64,000 nt of DNA, taken from NCBI RefSeq assembly GCF_000743575.1, contig NZ_JQGC01000005.1, positions 1 through 64,000 of the forward strand, read 5' to 3'. Both the position numbers and the translations under genes were made by a program. This DNA is from Devosia riboflavina (GTDB lineage: Bacteria > Pseudomonadota > Alphaproteobacteria > Rhizobiales > Devosiaceae). The notes under the pieces were generated by a model. That model was not told the origin of the DNA. It made no database searches and worked only from the letters and a program-made list of their open reading frames with translations. Below, piece by piece: positions 38,274-55,131 of the stretch; the first letter of the stretch is position 1, and every line of letters begins with the position of its first letter.

Positions 38274-38437
38274 AGGAACTAAAGCGCTCTCGCTGAGGGC
38301 GAAAATGACTACCAGGCATATATCCCGAGCGCCGACGGCTGATAGTCGGGTCTTTGGATATCTGCCTCCGAGACAAAGCAAAAATGGAGCGCAATGCCCG
38401 ATGGGGCAGGGCGCGACAACCAGAAACAGGAGCTTTC

Positions 38438-42571
<4,134 letters not shown>

Positions 42572-42602
42572 TCCGGCACTTCCACCCCCATTCACCTTTC
42601 AA

Positions 42603-42631
42603 CCCGACCGTCAGCCTGGCTGCGGTCGGGG
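42603..42631 (+). other. Hairpin in the rpoB-rpoC gap
   Basis: Arms CCCGACCG and CGGTCGGG, with an inner CAGC/GCTG pair, between rpoB and rpoC. No T-run follows, so it is more likely to affect mRNA processing or stability than termination. Confidence 0.45.
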
Positions 42632-42650
42632 CGGATAGAGGAGAGAATTG

Positions 42651-46835
<4,185 letters not shown>

Positions 46836-46856
46836 GGTTTTCGGACCAAAGAATAG

Positions 46857-46887
46857 AAAAGGGGCCCGCAAGGGCCCCTTTTTGTTT
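46857..46887 (+). terminator. Intrinsic terminator of the rpoBC unit
   Basis: GGGGCCC-GCAA-GGGCCCC followed by TTTTTGTTT and preceded by AAAA: a textbook terminator with a GNRA loop. Confidence 0.92.
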
Positions 46888-46938
46888 GTGTTGTCTCGAT
46901 GTTTGCTGCGGACTGCCTCGAACTCTGCTTTCCATCCC

Positions 46939-47010
46939 CGGTGTCATTCCCGCGAAAGCGGGAACCCCTGTTTGGAAACGGAGGTCCCCGCTTTCGCGGG
47001 GATGACACCG
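46939..47010. repeat. Long palindromic repeat with CCCGC-GAAA-GCGGG hairpins
   Basis: Outer arms CGGTGTCAT and ATGACACCG enclose two hairpins CCCGCGAAAGCGGG and CCCCGCTTTCGCGGGG. This is a frequent class of extragenic repeat in alpha- and other proteobacteria. It lies at the left edge of the segment that separates rpoC from rpsL. Confidence 0.75.
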
Positions 47011-47173
47011 TGAAAACTAAAACAGCAGCGCGCGTCTAAAGTGAAAATTCACTTGATGGAGGATGTTGGGAAGGGGTGATGGTCCCCTCTGTCATCCCCC
47101 ATTCACCGCCCTGCAATCGCCGCTTCATCCCCCGGGCCTAGAAAATCCCACCATCGCCCGACGGAGGTTTTCG

Positions 47174-48259
47174 ATGCTGCTCAAGACCCATTCTCTCGCC
47201 GCTCTTGCCATTCTCCTCGCCACGCCCGCCTTCGCCCAGGATGCGGCCATGAAGGTCGACCTCCTCGGCTCGATCACGCTGCCGACGGGCCTCGTCATTG
47301 CCGGCGAAGAATTCGGCGGCATTTCGGGCCTCGACTACGACGCCCGTTCCGGCCTCTTCTACGCCATCTCCGACGATCGCTCGCAGCTCGCTCCGGCCCG
47401 CTACTACGAAATCGGCCTCAAGATCGACGCCAAGGGCCTCTCCGCCGTTGACGTCATTCGCCGCGTAACCCTGCGCGATCTCGCCGGCAATGCTTTCCCC
47501 AACAATGGCATCGACCCCGAATCCATCCGTTTCAACCCAGCCACCCGCACCATTCTCTGGTCGAGCGAAGGCGACACCTCCGGCCGTCCCGGTATCTACG
47601 AAGCCCGCCTCGACGGCACCATGCTCCGTTCCTTCGCCGTTCCGGACTATTACGCCCCCAATGCCGACGGCACCGTCGGCGTCTACGGCAACCTGGCCTT
47701 TGAATCCCTCGCCCTCTCGACCGACGGCAAAACCCTCTACGCCGCCACCGAAAACGCCCTTGCCCAGGATGGCGCCAAGGCCACCCTCGAAGCCGGTTCG
47801 CCGTCCCGCGTCATCGCCTTCGACCTCGCCTCGGGCCAGCCGACCGCCGAATACCTCTACGAAACCAACCCGATCGCCATCGCCCCGACCGCGACCACCG
47901 GCGACATCTTCAACGACAACGGCGTCTCCGAATTCTTGACCCTTGAAGACGGCCGCTTCCTCGTCGTCGAACGCTCCTTCGCCTCCGGCGTCGGCAACCA
48001 GATCAACTTCTTCGCTGCCAGCCTCGAAGGCGCCACCGACATCAACGGCCAGGAAAAAGCCGCGACCGACGCCGTCGCCCTGACCAAGGAGCTAGCCTTC
48101 ACCCTTGCTGAAGGCGATTTTGGTCTCGACATCGATAATATCGAATCCGTGACTTTTGGGCCGGAGGTGGATGGCAAGAAGACTCTGGTCGTAGCTTCGG
48201 ACAACAACTTCAATCCGATCGGCCAGTTCACCCAGTTCATAGTTCTGACCATCGAATAA
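47174..48259 (+). CDS. Exported esterase-like phytase family protein
   Basis: A 361-residue protein with a Sec signal peptide (MLLKTHSLAALAILLATPAFA, likely cut before QDA). The mature part has the esterase-like-activity-of-phytase family pattern: GGISGLDYDARSGLFYAISD, EGDTSGRPGIYEARLDGTML-like segments and a beta-propeller repeat structure with several Asp-rich loops. Homologues are periplasmic or secreted; the substrate is unknown and the name reflects only distant likeness to phytases. ACGGAGG precedes the ATG. A terminator closes it as a single-gene unit. Confidence 0.8.
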   Translation: MLLKTHSLAALAILLATPAFAQDAAMKVDLLGSITLPTGLVIAGEEFGGISGLDYDARSGLFYAISDDRSQLAPARYYEIGLKIDAKGLSAVDVIRRVTLRDLAGNAFPNNGIDPESIRFNPATRTILWSSEGDTSGRPGIYEARLDGTMLRSFAVPDYYAPNADGTVGVYGNLAFESLALSTDGKTLYAATENALAQDGAKATLEAGSPSRVIAFDLASGQPTAEYLYETNPIAIAPTATTGDIFNDNGVSEFLTLEDGRFLVVERSFASGVGNQINFFAASLEGATDINGQEKAATDAVALTKELAFTLAEGDFGLDIDNIESVTFGPEVDGKKTLVVASDNNFNPIGQFTQFIVLTIE

Positions 48260-48320
48260 TCGCTGCGCATCAACCGGATAGGCGCGCTGCGCCAATAGCC
48301 GAACATTGCTAAAGACAGGG

Positions 48321-48347
48321 AAGGGGCCTTTGAGGCCCCTTTCTTTT
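48321..48347 (+). terminator. Intrinsic terminator after the phytase-like gene
   Basis: GGGGCCT-TTG-AGGCCCC followed by TTTCTTTT. Confidence 0.88.
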
Positions 48348-48364
48348 GGCCAAAAAGTCCGCTC

Positions 48365-48422
48365 TTGACCGTGACAGATAAAAATGGAATGTTTGTTTCG
48401 TGAAGGATCCAAAATGGAATGT
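48365..48422 (+). promoter_or_regulatory. Promoter region and direct repeats before the sugar ABC operon
   Basis: TTGACC (48365-48370) is followed after 17 bases by AATGTT. Two copies of AAAATGGAATGT (48381-48392 and 48411-48422), 30 bases apart, overlap and follow it. Repeats three helical turns apart suggest a regulator binding site. No regulator gene is adjacent. Confidence 0.45.
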
Positions 48423-48462
48423 ATAAGCCATTTGTGATCTTCGTTCACAAGGGAGGAAATCG

Positions 48463-49413
48463 ATGAACATTCTGACGAAGGGCCTGGCGGCCCTGGCGCT
48501 GGCTGCCATTGCATTGCCGGCCGTTGCAATCCCGGCCGCAGCCGAGGGCGAACGGTTCGTACTCGTGTCGCACGCGCCGGATTCCGATAGCTGGTGGAAC
48601 ACCATCAAGAACGCTATCGCCCTGGCGGGCGAGCAGATGGGCGTGACGGTCGAATACCGCAATCCGCCGACCGGCGACCTCGCCGATATGGCTCGCATCA
48701 TCGAGCAGGCTGCCGCGTCCAATCCGGACGGCATCATCTCGACCATCGCTGACTTCGACGTGCTCTCCCGCCCGCTCTCCGACGCCGTCGCGCGCGGCAT
48801 CCCGGTCATCACCATCAATTCGGGCACGGAAGAACAGTCAAAGCAGATCGGCGCGCTGCTCCATGTCGGCCAGCCCGAATACGACGCTGGCTTTGGTGCC
48901 GGTGAAAAGGCCAAGGCGGCTGGCGTCACCAGCTTCCTCTGCGTCAATCACTACATCACCAATCCCGCCTCGGTCGAACGCTGCCAGGGTTTTGCTGACG
49001 CACTCGGCGTCGACCTCGGCAATCAGATGATCGATGCCGGCCAGGACCCCGGCGAAATCCAGTCCAAGGTCGCCGCCTATCTTCAGACCAATCCGGATAC
49101 CAACGGCATCCTGACCCTGGGCCCCACCTCGGCCCATCCGACCATTGCCGCGCTCAACGACAACGGCAAGGCCGGCGCCATCTTCTTCGGCACCTTCGAC
49201 CTTTCGGGCGAAATCGCCACGGCGATCAAGGATGGCACCATCAACTTCGCCATCGACCAGCAGCCCTACCTGCAGGGCTACCTGCCGGTGGTCATCCTCA
49301 CCAATCTGGCCCGCTACGGCGTGGTCCCGGGCAATTCCATCAATTCCGGCCCGGGCTTCATCACCAAGGATAATATTGCTCTCGTCGAGCAATATGCCGG
49401 TCAGTACCGCTGA
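48463..49413 (+). CDS. Sugar ABC transporter substrate-binding protein
   Basis: A 316-residue periplasmic binding protein of the ribose/galactose type (CUT2 group). A signal peptide (about residues 1-27, ending PAAAEGE) is followed by the two-lobe fold: FVLVSHAPDSDSWWNTIKNA at the start of the first lobe, DGIISTIADFDVLSRPLSDA, and a hinge region with PVITINSG. Ligand identity is not readable; the dehydrogenase in the operon suggests a polyol or inositol-like compound. A GGGAGG site precedes the ATG. A stable hairpin follows the gene, a common way to give the binding protein more mRNA than its partners. Confidence 0.88.
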   Translation: MNILTKGLAALALAAIALPAVAIPAAAEGERFVLVSHAPDSDSWWNTIKNAIALAGEQMGVTVEYRNPPTGDLADMARIIEQAAASNPDGIISTIADFDVLSRPLSDAVARGIPVITINSGTEEQSKQIGALLHVGQPEYDAGFGAGEKAKAAGVTSFLCVNHYITNPASVERCQGFADALGVDLGNQMIDAGQDPGEIQSKVAAYLQTNPDTNGILTLGPTSAHPTIAALNDNGKAGAIFFGTFDLSGEIATAIKDGTINFAIDQQPYLQGYLPVVILTNLARYGVVPGNSINSGPGFITKDNIALVEQYAGQYR

Positions 49414-49425
49414 TCTCTACGAGCT

Positions 49426-49447
49426 CGGGGCCGCTTCGGCGGCCCCG
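49426..49447 (+). other. cUUCGg-capped hairpin after the binding-protein gene
   Basis: Perfect 9-base arms CGGGGCCGC and GCGGCCCCG closed by a TTCG tetraloop. It has no T-run, so it is probably a 3'-end stabiliser that raises the level of the first cistron. Confidence 0.65.
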
Positions 49448-49494
49448 ATTGCCCGAGTGGCGCTTCGCGCCCCCTTCAGCACAAGGTCAAGAAA

Positions 49495-50619
49495 ATGGTT
49501 GAGCAGCCTTCGGGCGTAGCGGCCGCCGACGAGCGCATTCAGCGCCAGTCGGCCCTGCGCCGAGCTTTCGTGCGCCCCGAATTGGGCGCCATGACCGGAA
49601 CGGTCCTGGTCTTCGTCTATTTCGCTATCGTAGCCGGCGGCACCGGCATGTTCGCCGCCGATGGCATCATGAATTGGGGCGTCGTCTCCGCCCAGTTCGT
49701 CATCATCGCTGTCGGCGCCTGTCTCTTGATGATCGCGGGCGAATTCGACCTCTCCGTCGGCTCGATGATCGGCTTTGCCGGCATCGTCATCGCGCTTCTC
49801 AGCGTGCATCTGGGCTGGCCCATGTGGGCGTCCATCATCGCCGCCTTCATCGTCGCCATGCTGATCGGCATGGCCAATGGCTACCTCGTCATCAAGACCG
49901 GCCTGCCATCCTTCATCGTCACCCTGGCTTCGCTCTATATCCTGCGCGGTCTCACCATCTACTTCTCCATCGCCACCACCCGCCAGACCATCATCGGCGG
50001 CGTCCGCGAGGCGGCCGAAGGCGATTGGCTCGCCCCGCTCTTCGGCGGCAAAATTCTTGGCTTCTTCTTCACCTGGCTCGCCGATATGGGCCTTATCGCC
50101 ACCTTCACTGCCGGCAACAAGGCCGGGCAGCCGGTCGTCGATGGCATCCCCATGCTCATGGTCTGGGCCCTGGCGCTCATCATTTTCGCGCACATCCTTC
50201 TCACCCGCACCCGCTTCGGCAATTGGATCTACGCTGCCGGCGGCGATGCCAAGGCCGCCCGCTACGTCGGCGTCCCGGTGAACCGCGTGAAAATCGCCAT
50301 GTTCGTCTTCTCCGCCTTCTGCGCCACGGTCTTTGCCACCTGCCAGGTCATGGAATTCGGCTCCGCCGCCGCCGACCGCGGCCTCCTAAAAGAGTTTGAA
50401 GCCATCATCGCCGTGGTCATCGGCGGCGCGCTGCTCACCGGCGGCTATGGCTCTGTCATCGGCGCCGCCCTCGGCGCCCTGATCTTCGGCGTCGTGCAGC
50501 AGGGCCTGTTCTTCGCCGGCGTCGAAAGCTCGCTCTTCCGCGTTTTCCTCGGCGTCATCCTGCTCTTCGCGGTGATCCTCAATACCTATATTCGCCGCCT
50601 CATCACGGGGGAGCGCTGA
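49495..50619 (+). CDS. Sugar ABC transporter permease
   Basis: A 374-residue inner-membrane permease of the RbsC/FrcC type with about ten membrane helices. Family landmarks are ACLLMIAGEFDLSVGSMIGF (about residues 80-99) and, in the C-terminal half, KEFEAIIAVVIGGALLTGGY with the Gly-rich coupling region. It is one of the two identical halves of the channel and pairs with the single ATPase encoded next. The start was set at the ATG at 49495 after the hairpin; the cytoplasmic N-terminus is about 30 residues. Confidence 0.88.
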   Translation: MVEQPSGVAAADERIQRQSALRRAFVRPELGAMTGTVLVFVYFAIVAGGTGMFAADGIMNWGVVSAQFVIIAVGACLLMIAGEFDLSVGSMIGFAGIVIALLSVHLGWPMWASIIAAFIVAMLIGMANGYLVIKTGLPSFIVTLASLYILRGLTIYFSIATTRQTIIGGVREAAEGDWLAPLFGGKILGFFFTWLADMGLIATFTAGNKAGQPVVDGIPMLMVWALALIIFAHILLTRTRFGNWIYAAGGDAKAARYVGVPVNRVKIAMFVFSAFCATVFATCQVMEFGSAAADRGLLKEFEAIIAVVIGGALLTGGYGSVIGAALGALIFGVVQQGLFFAGVESSLFRVFLGVILLFAVILNTYIRRLITGER

Positions 50620-50622
50620 GCT

Positions 50623-51405
50623 ATGGCCGATACACCCCTCATCGAACTCATCGACATCAAGAAGCAGTTCGGCCCCGTCATCGCCCTCAATGGCGTCTCG
50701 GTCTCCGTCATGCCCGGCGAATGCCATTGCCTCCTCGGCGACAACGGTGCCGGCAAGTCGACCTTCATCAAGACCATGGCCGGCGTCCACAAGCCGACCT
50801 CGGGCGAAATCCGCATGAATGGCCAGAAGGTCGATTTCGCCAATCCGCGCGATGCGATGACCGCAGGCGTTGCCACCGTCTACCAGGACCTGGCGATGAT
50901 CCCGCTCATGTCGGTCACGCGAAACTTCTGGATGGGCCGCGAGCCGCGAAAGGGCTGGGGACCCTTCCAGTTCCTCGATATGGAAAAGGCTAATCAGGTC
51001 ACGCTTGAAGAAATGCGCCGCATGGGCATCAACCTGCGCGAGCCCGACCAGGCCGTCGGCACCCTCTCGGGCGGCGAGCGCCAGACCGTCGCCATCGCCC
51101 GTGCCGTCTATTTCGGTGCCAAGGTCCTCATCCTCGATGAGCCAACTTCAGCCCTCGGCGTCCGCCAGACCGCCAATGTCCTCGCCACCATCGACCGCGT
51201 GCGAAAAACCGGCGTCGGCATCATCTTCATCACCCACAATGTCCGCCACGCCATGGCCGTGGGCGATCGCTTCACTGTCCTCAATCGCGGCAAGACCCTC
51301 GGCACCGCCCGCAAGGGCGAACTCAAGCCCGAGGAATTGCAGGACATGATGGCCGGCGGCGCCGAACTCGCCGAACTCAGCAGTTCCCTCGGCGGCACCA
51401 TCTAG
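50623..51405 (+). CDS. Sugar ABC transporter ATP-binding protein
   Basis: A 260-residue single-domain ATPase. Walker [10 protein letters not shown] at 39-47, Q-loop near Gln88 (VYQDL), signature LSGGE at 148-152, Walker B VLILDEP at 168-174, and the switch His in FITHN. Most CUT2 transporters have a double-length ATPase (RbsA type); the single-domain form resembles FrcA of rhizobia. It starts three bases after the permease stop and is followed by a hairpin (51414-51434). Confidence 0.92.
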   Translation: MADTPLIELIDIKKQFGPVIALNGVSVSVMPGECHCLLGDNGAGKSTFIKTMAGVHKPTSGEIRMNGQKVDFANPRDAMTAGVATVYQDLAMIPLMSVTRNFWMGREPRKGWGPFQFLDMEKANQVTLEEMRRMGINLREPDQAVGTLSGGERQTVAIARAVYFGAKVLILDEPTSALGVRQTANVLATIDRVRKTGVGIIFITHNVRHAMAVGDRFTVLNRGKTLGTARKGELKPEELQDMMAGGAELAELSSSLGGTI

Positions 51406-51413
51406 CAATCATC

Positions 51414-51434
51414 CGGGGCGCTTCCGGCGCCCCG
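51414..51434 (+). terminator. Hairpin after the ABC ATPase gene
   Basis: Arms CGGGGCGC and GCGCCCCG around a five-base loop, followed by CTTTCATTTCG. The T-run is broken, so it is a weak terminator or processing hairpin; the oxidoreductase gene begins 20 bases later. Confidence 0.5.
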
Positions 51435-51453
51435 CTTTCATTTCGAGGATTCT

Positions 51454-52581
51454 ATGACAGACACCATCGGCGTCGGCCTCATCGGCACCGGCTATATGGG
51501 CAAATGCCACGCCTTGGCCTGGACCTCGGCAAAACCCGTCTTCGGCTCCGGCCCCCGGCCGCGCCTCGTCCACCTCGCCGAAGCCAATATCGACCTGGCC
51601 CGCCAGCGCGCCGAAGAATTCAGCTTCGAACGCGCAACCGCAGACTGGCGCGACCTCATCACCAATCCCGAAGTTGAGGTGGTCTCCATCACCACCCCCA
51701 ACGCCTTCCACGCGGAAATGGCCGTGGCCGCGCTTGAAGCCGGCAAGCATGTCTGGTGCGAAAAGCCCATGGCTGTCGGCTTCTCCGAAGCCCAGCGCAT
51801 GGAAGCCGCCGCCCGCAAGAGCGGCAAGGTCGCCATTCTCGGTTACAACTATATCCAGAACCCGCTCGTCCGGCAGATCGGCGACCTCATCGCTTCCGGC
51901 GCCATCGGCACGGTCAACCACGTCCGCGTCGAAATGGACGAGGATTTCATGGCCGATCCCGAAGCCCAGTTCTACTGGAAGAGCGAAGCCAGCTCCGGCT
52001 ACGGCGCCCTCGACGATTTCGCCGTCCACCCGCTAAGCCTCCTGCGGACGCTCATCGGCAACCCGACCCGCGTCTTCGCGCACCAGTCAAAACCCTATCC
52101 CGACCGCCCGACTGTAGACGGCACCCGCCGCACCGTCGAAACCTTCGACATCGCCAGCGTCCTCTTCGAGATCGGCAGCATCAGCGGCGTCCTCTCGGTC
52201 AATCGCTCCGCCTGGGGCCGCAAGGGCCGCATTGCCCTGCAAATCTTCGGCTCCAACGGCAGCATCGTCTACGATCAGGAGCGCATGAACGAACTGCAAA
52301 TCTACCGCGCCACCGGCCCCGCATCCGCCCAGGGCTACCAGACCATCATCGCCGCGCCCGCCCACAAGCCCTATGATCGCTTCATCCCCGCACCCGGCCA
52401 CGGCCTCGGCTTCAATGACCTAAAAGTCATCGAATGCCACGAATTGCTGCGCACCATTGCCGGCGAAAAGGGCAGGGTAGTGGACTTCACCCACGGCCTC
52501 GAAATCGAACGCACCGTCCACGCCATGGCGCGCAGCCACGACCAGCAGGGCTGGGTCACCATCGAAAGACCTGGCACCTAG
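51454..52581 (+). CDS. Gfo/Idh/MocA family oxidoreductase
   Basis: A 375-residue NAD(P)-dependent dehydrogenase. The Rossmann motif GLIGTGYMG is at 8-16, and the EKP motif (WCEKPMA, residues 101-107), whose Lys helps bind and catalyse, is present. The C-terminal alpha/beta domain has YGALDDFAVHPLSLLRTLIG, with the substrate-site His. Members oxidise sugars or inositols, so it probably acts on the compound imported by the ABC transporter encoded just upstream. It shares its operon direction and ends in a palindrome before a convergent gene. Confidence 0.9.
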   Translation: MTDTIGVGLIGTGYMGKCHALAWTSAKPVFGSGPRPRLVHLAEANIDLARQRAEEFSFERATADWRDLITNPEVEVVSITTPNAFHAEMAVAALEAGKHVWCEKPMAVGFSEAQRMEAAARKSGKVAILGYNYIQNPLVRQIGDLIASGAIGTVNHVRVEMDEDFMADPEAQFYWKSEASSGYGALDDFAVHPLSLLRTLIGNPTRVFAHQSKPYPDRPTVDGTRRTVETFDIASVLFEIGSISGVLSVNRSAWGRKGRIALQIFGSNGSIVYDQERMNELQIYRATGPASAQGYQTIIAAPAHKPYDRFIPAPGHGLGFNDLKVIECHELLRTIAGEKGRVVDFTHGLEIERTVHAMARSHDQQGWVTIERPGT

Positions 52582-52618
52582 ATCGTTTAATTCCGCTCGA
52601 AAAGCGCCCCAAACTCGA

Positions 52619-52638
52619 TTGTCACCCCGGGGTGACAA
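52619..52638. repeat. Perfect 20-base palindrome
   Basis: TTGTCACCCCGGGGTGACAA reads the same on both strands. It lies between the convergent oxidoreductase and monooxygenase genes. It lacks a loop, so it is a poor hairpin terminator; a protein-binding site or a minimal extragenic repeat are alternatives. Confidence 0.6.
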
Positions 52639-52663
52639 CCGGTGGATGAGAATGCAACCCCGC

Positions 52664-53764
52664 CTAACTCCTCCGCCCCAACCCCAGATATTGCGTCAAC
52701 TCCCGGGCCGCCGCACTGCCGGCCCGGTTCGCCCCGATCGTCGAAGCCGAAGGCCCATACCCGACCAGATGCACCCGCGGGTCCTTCGCCACCTGCGTCG
52801 CCAGCCGCCCGGTCATGACGATCCCGCCACTCTCCTCGCGCAACTGCAACGGCGCGAGGTGATCGAGCGCACTGCGAAATCCCGTGCACCAGAGAATGAC
52901 ATCGACATCGAGCCTCGATCCATCTTCCCAGCGCACGCCGGTCGGTGTGATCTCCGAAAACATCGGCCTCCGCTCAAGCACTCCGCGCTCCCGCATCGCC
53001 TCGATCGCCGGCGTCACCGGCAGTCCCGTCACCGACACAACCGCCCGCGGCGGTAATCCAGCCCGCACCCGCTCTTCCACCAGCGCCACGGCCGCGCGCC
53101 CGTCTTCTTCCCTGAACGACCCCTCGCGCCAGCGCGGCGGTGTCCGTGTCACCCAGGTCGTCCGCGTTACCTTGGAAATCTCGCCCAACAACTGCACCGC
53201 CGAAATCCCGCCCCCAACAACAAGCACATGCTTTCCGGCAAATTCCTCGGCAGTCTTATAGTCGCGCGTATGCAACTGCCCACCGCCAAAGCTCGCAGCC
53301 CCCGGATAGTCCGGAATATACGGCTTCTCCCAAGTCCCCGTCGCATTGATGATTCCGCGCGCCGAAAACAGTCCACGGTCACTCTCGACTCGCAACCGCT
53401 CGCCCCGGTCGCAAACGACGCTCACATGCGTCGGTCGCACCACGCCCAACTCGAAATGCTCCTCATAAGCAGCAAAATAGTGCGGCACGGCCACCGAGGC
53501 CTGCACGCTGTCATCACCACCTGCAAACTCGGCGAAGCCCATCCCCGGGAGGTCATGCACCCGATTGACCGTTGATAGCGTGAGCGACGGCCAGCGATAC
53601 TGCCACGCACCACCCGGCTGCGGCGCCTGGTCCAAAACCAGAAAATCGCGCTGCGGAACAAGACCCAATGCCTTCAAATGATACGCCGAACTCAATCCCG
53701 CTTGTCCCGCGCCGATCACCACGATGTCGAGTTTGAGGGCGGCGCGTGGTGTTTGGTCGGTCAC
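52664..53764 (-). CDS. FAD/NAD(P)-dependent monooxygenase-like oxidoreductase
   Basis: A 366-residue flavoprotein of the flavin-containing monooxygenase or YpdA-like group. The FAD-binding GAGQAG (18-23) lies in LDIVVIGAGQAGLSSAYHL; a second dinucleotide site is in HVLVVGGGISAVQLL; PGGAWQYRWPSLTLST and the C-terminal ILWCTGFRSALDHL match flavin monooxygenases. The substrate is unknown. The GTG at 53764 is preceded by GGAG nine bases upstream and starts close to the first beta strand, so it is preferred to an ATG 62 codons upstream that would add an unrelated tail. It is convergent with the sugar operon. Confidence 0.82.
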   Translation of the reverse strand: MTDQTPRAALKLDIVVIGAGQAGLSSAYHLKALGLVPQRDFLVLDQAPQPGGAWQYRWPSLTLSTVNRVHDLPGMGFAEFAGGDDSVQASVAVPHYFAAYEEHFELGVVRPTHVSVVCDRGERLRVESDRGLFSARGIINATGTWEKPYIPDYPGAASFGGGQLHTRDYKTAEEFAGKHVLVVGGGISAVQLLGEISKVTRTTWVTRTPPRWREGSFREEDGRAAVALVEERVRAGLPPRAVVSVTGLPVTPAIEAMRERGVLERRPMFSEITPTGVRWEDGSRLDVDVILWCTGFRSALDHLAPLQLREESGGIVMTGRLATQVAKDPRVHLVGYGPSASTIGANRAGSAAARELTQYLGLGRRS

Positions 53765-54262
53765 GTGGGAGAACTCCGGCGGGCCGCCCAGAGTTAGGTG
53801 CAGCAATAGAGAGAGGCAAGCCGGTGAAGCGGGCAGGGCTCCCATGTGTGACTCAAAATGAGACTCTGTTAACCCTTGCCGAACGCCTTCGGGCGAATCC
53901 GTCCATTGCGCCAATGGACCGCCAAACCGGCCAAACGTCCCGGAATGCATAGCTCTCCCGCGAATTTTTACGCGAAAGAATCCTTGACTGAGCGAGTCAA
54001 CGGTTCTAAACAGCGCCTACCTTAGCGGTCGGTCGTGGTTGTCACACCGGGTCCCTGCCATCTAGCGCGGGAATCCAGGACAATCAAACACACTGTCGGG
54101 TAACTAGACGAAGCAAATCAATGTGCGCATGACCGTCCTCATTTTTGGGGCTGGTCCGCTGCAAATTGGGGCGCCGCCCGATCCTTTGTAGGTTCGGATG
54201 AGCGCCACTTTGGTTTGCTTGTGTAGACCGAACTAGAATTTTTGGACGATGGAAAGAGCGCA
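53765..54262. other. Region upstream of the str operon
   Basis: No gene in 498 bases. It carries the inverted repeat TTGACT-GAGCG-AGTCAA (53984-54000), and nearer to rpsL the best promoter-like pair (TTGGTT 54210-54215, TAGAAT 54234-54239, 18-base spacer). Transcription of the divergent monooxygenase gene must also start here. Confidence 0.5.
54210..54239 (+). promoter_or_regulatory. Candidate promoter of the rpsL operon
   Basis: TTGGTT and TAGAAT with an 18-base spacer, 24 bases before the rpsL ATG. Another candidate (TTGACT 53984, TCTAAA 54005) lies farther upstream. By eye only. Confidence 0.4.
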
Positions 54263-54634
54263 ATGCCCACCATTAATCAGCTGATCCGCAAACCACGCGC
54301 CAGCAAGCCAAAGCGGAACAAAGTTCCCGCCATGGAAGCCAATCCGCAAAAGCGCGGCGTTTGCTCCCGTGTGTACACCACGACCCCGAAGAAGCCGAAC
54401 TCGGCTCTGCGTAAGGTGGCCAAGGTTCGCCTGACCAACCAGCGCGAAGTGATTTCCTACATCCCGGGTGAGGGTCACAATCTGCAGGAGCACTCCGTTG
54501 TGCTCATCCGCGGCGGTCGCGTTCGCGATTTGCCGGGCGTTCGCTACCACGTGCTCCGCGGCGTCCTCGACACGCAGAGCGTGAAGGACCGCAAGCAGCG
54601 CCGGTCCAAGTATGGCGCGAAGCGTCCGAAGTAA
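54263..54634 (+). CDS. rpsL: 30S ribosomal protein S12
   Basis: A 123-residue decoding-centre protein. The N-terminus [15 protein letters not shown] fixes the start. The streptomycin-sensitive form is present, with two Lys in [19 protein letters not shown] and the second site near [17 protein letters not shown]. It is the first gene of the str operon. Confidence 0.99.
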   Translation: MPTINQLIRKPRASKPKRNKVPAMEANPQKRGVCSRVYTTTPKKPNSALRKVAKVRLTNQREVISYIPGEGHNLQEHSVVLIRGGRVRDLPGVRYHVLRGVLDTQSVKDRKQRRSKYGAKRPK

Positions 54635-54645
54635 GGAGATATTGA

Positions 54646-55119
<474 letters not shown>

Positions 55120-55131
55120 TAGGAGCGCCCT

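Larger units (their letters stand above)
37953..38437 (+). other. rplL-rpoB intergenic region
   Basis: No gene in 485 bases. It holds the terminator at 37977-38017 and the palindromic repeat at 38229-38273. The rest contains TTGAC-type sequences, but no convincing promoter could be fixed. The layout suggests that rpoBC is transcribed partly by read-through and perhaps partly from its own promoter. Confidence 0.5.
46836..47173. other. Intergenic region after rpoC
   Basis: No gene in 338 bases. It holds the rpoC terminator, a long palindromic repeat (46939-47010) and a perfect 14-base palindrome AGTGAAAATTCACT (47040-47053) that could be an operator for the downstream gene. Confidence 0.5.

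Noticed and set aside
54263..54634. Streptomycin resistance change in rpsL and rifampicin resistance change in rpoB
   Set aside because: The usual resistance positions carry the sensitive residues in both proteins.
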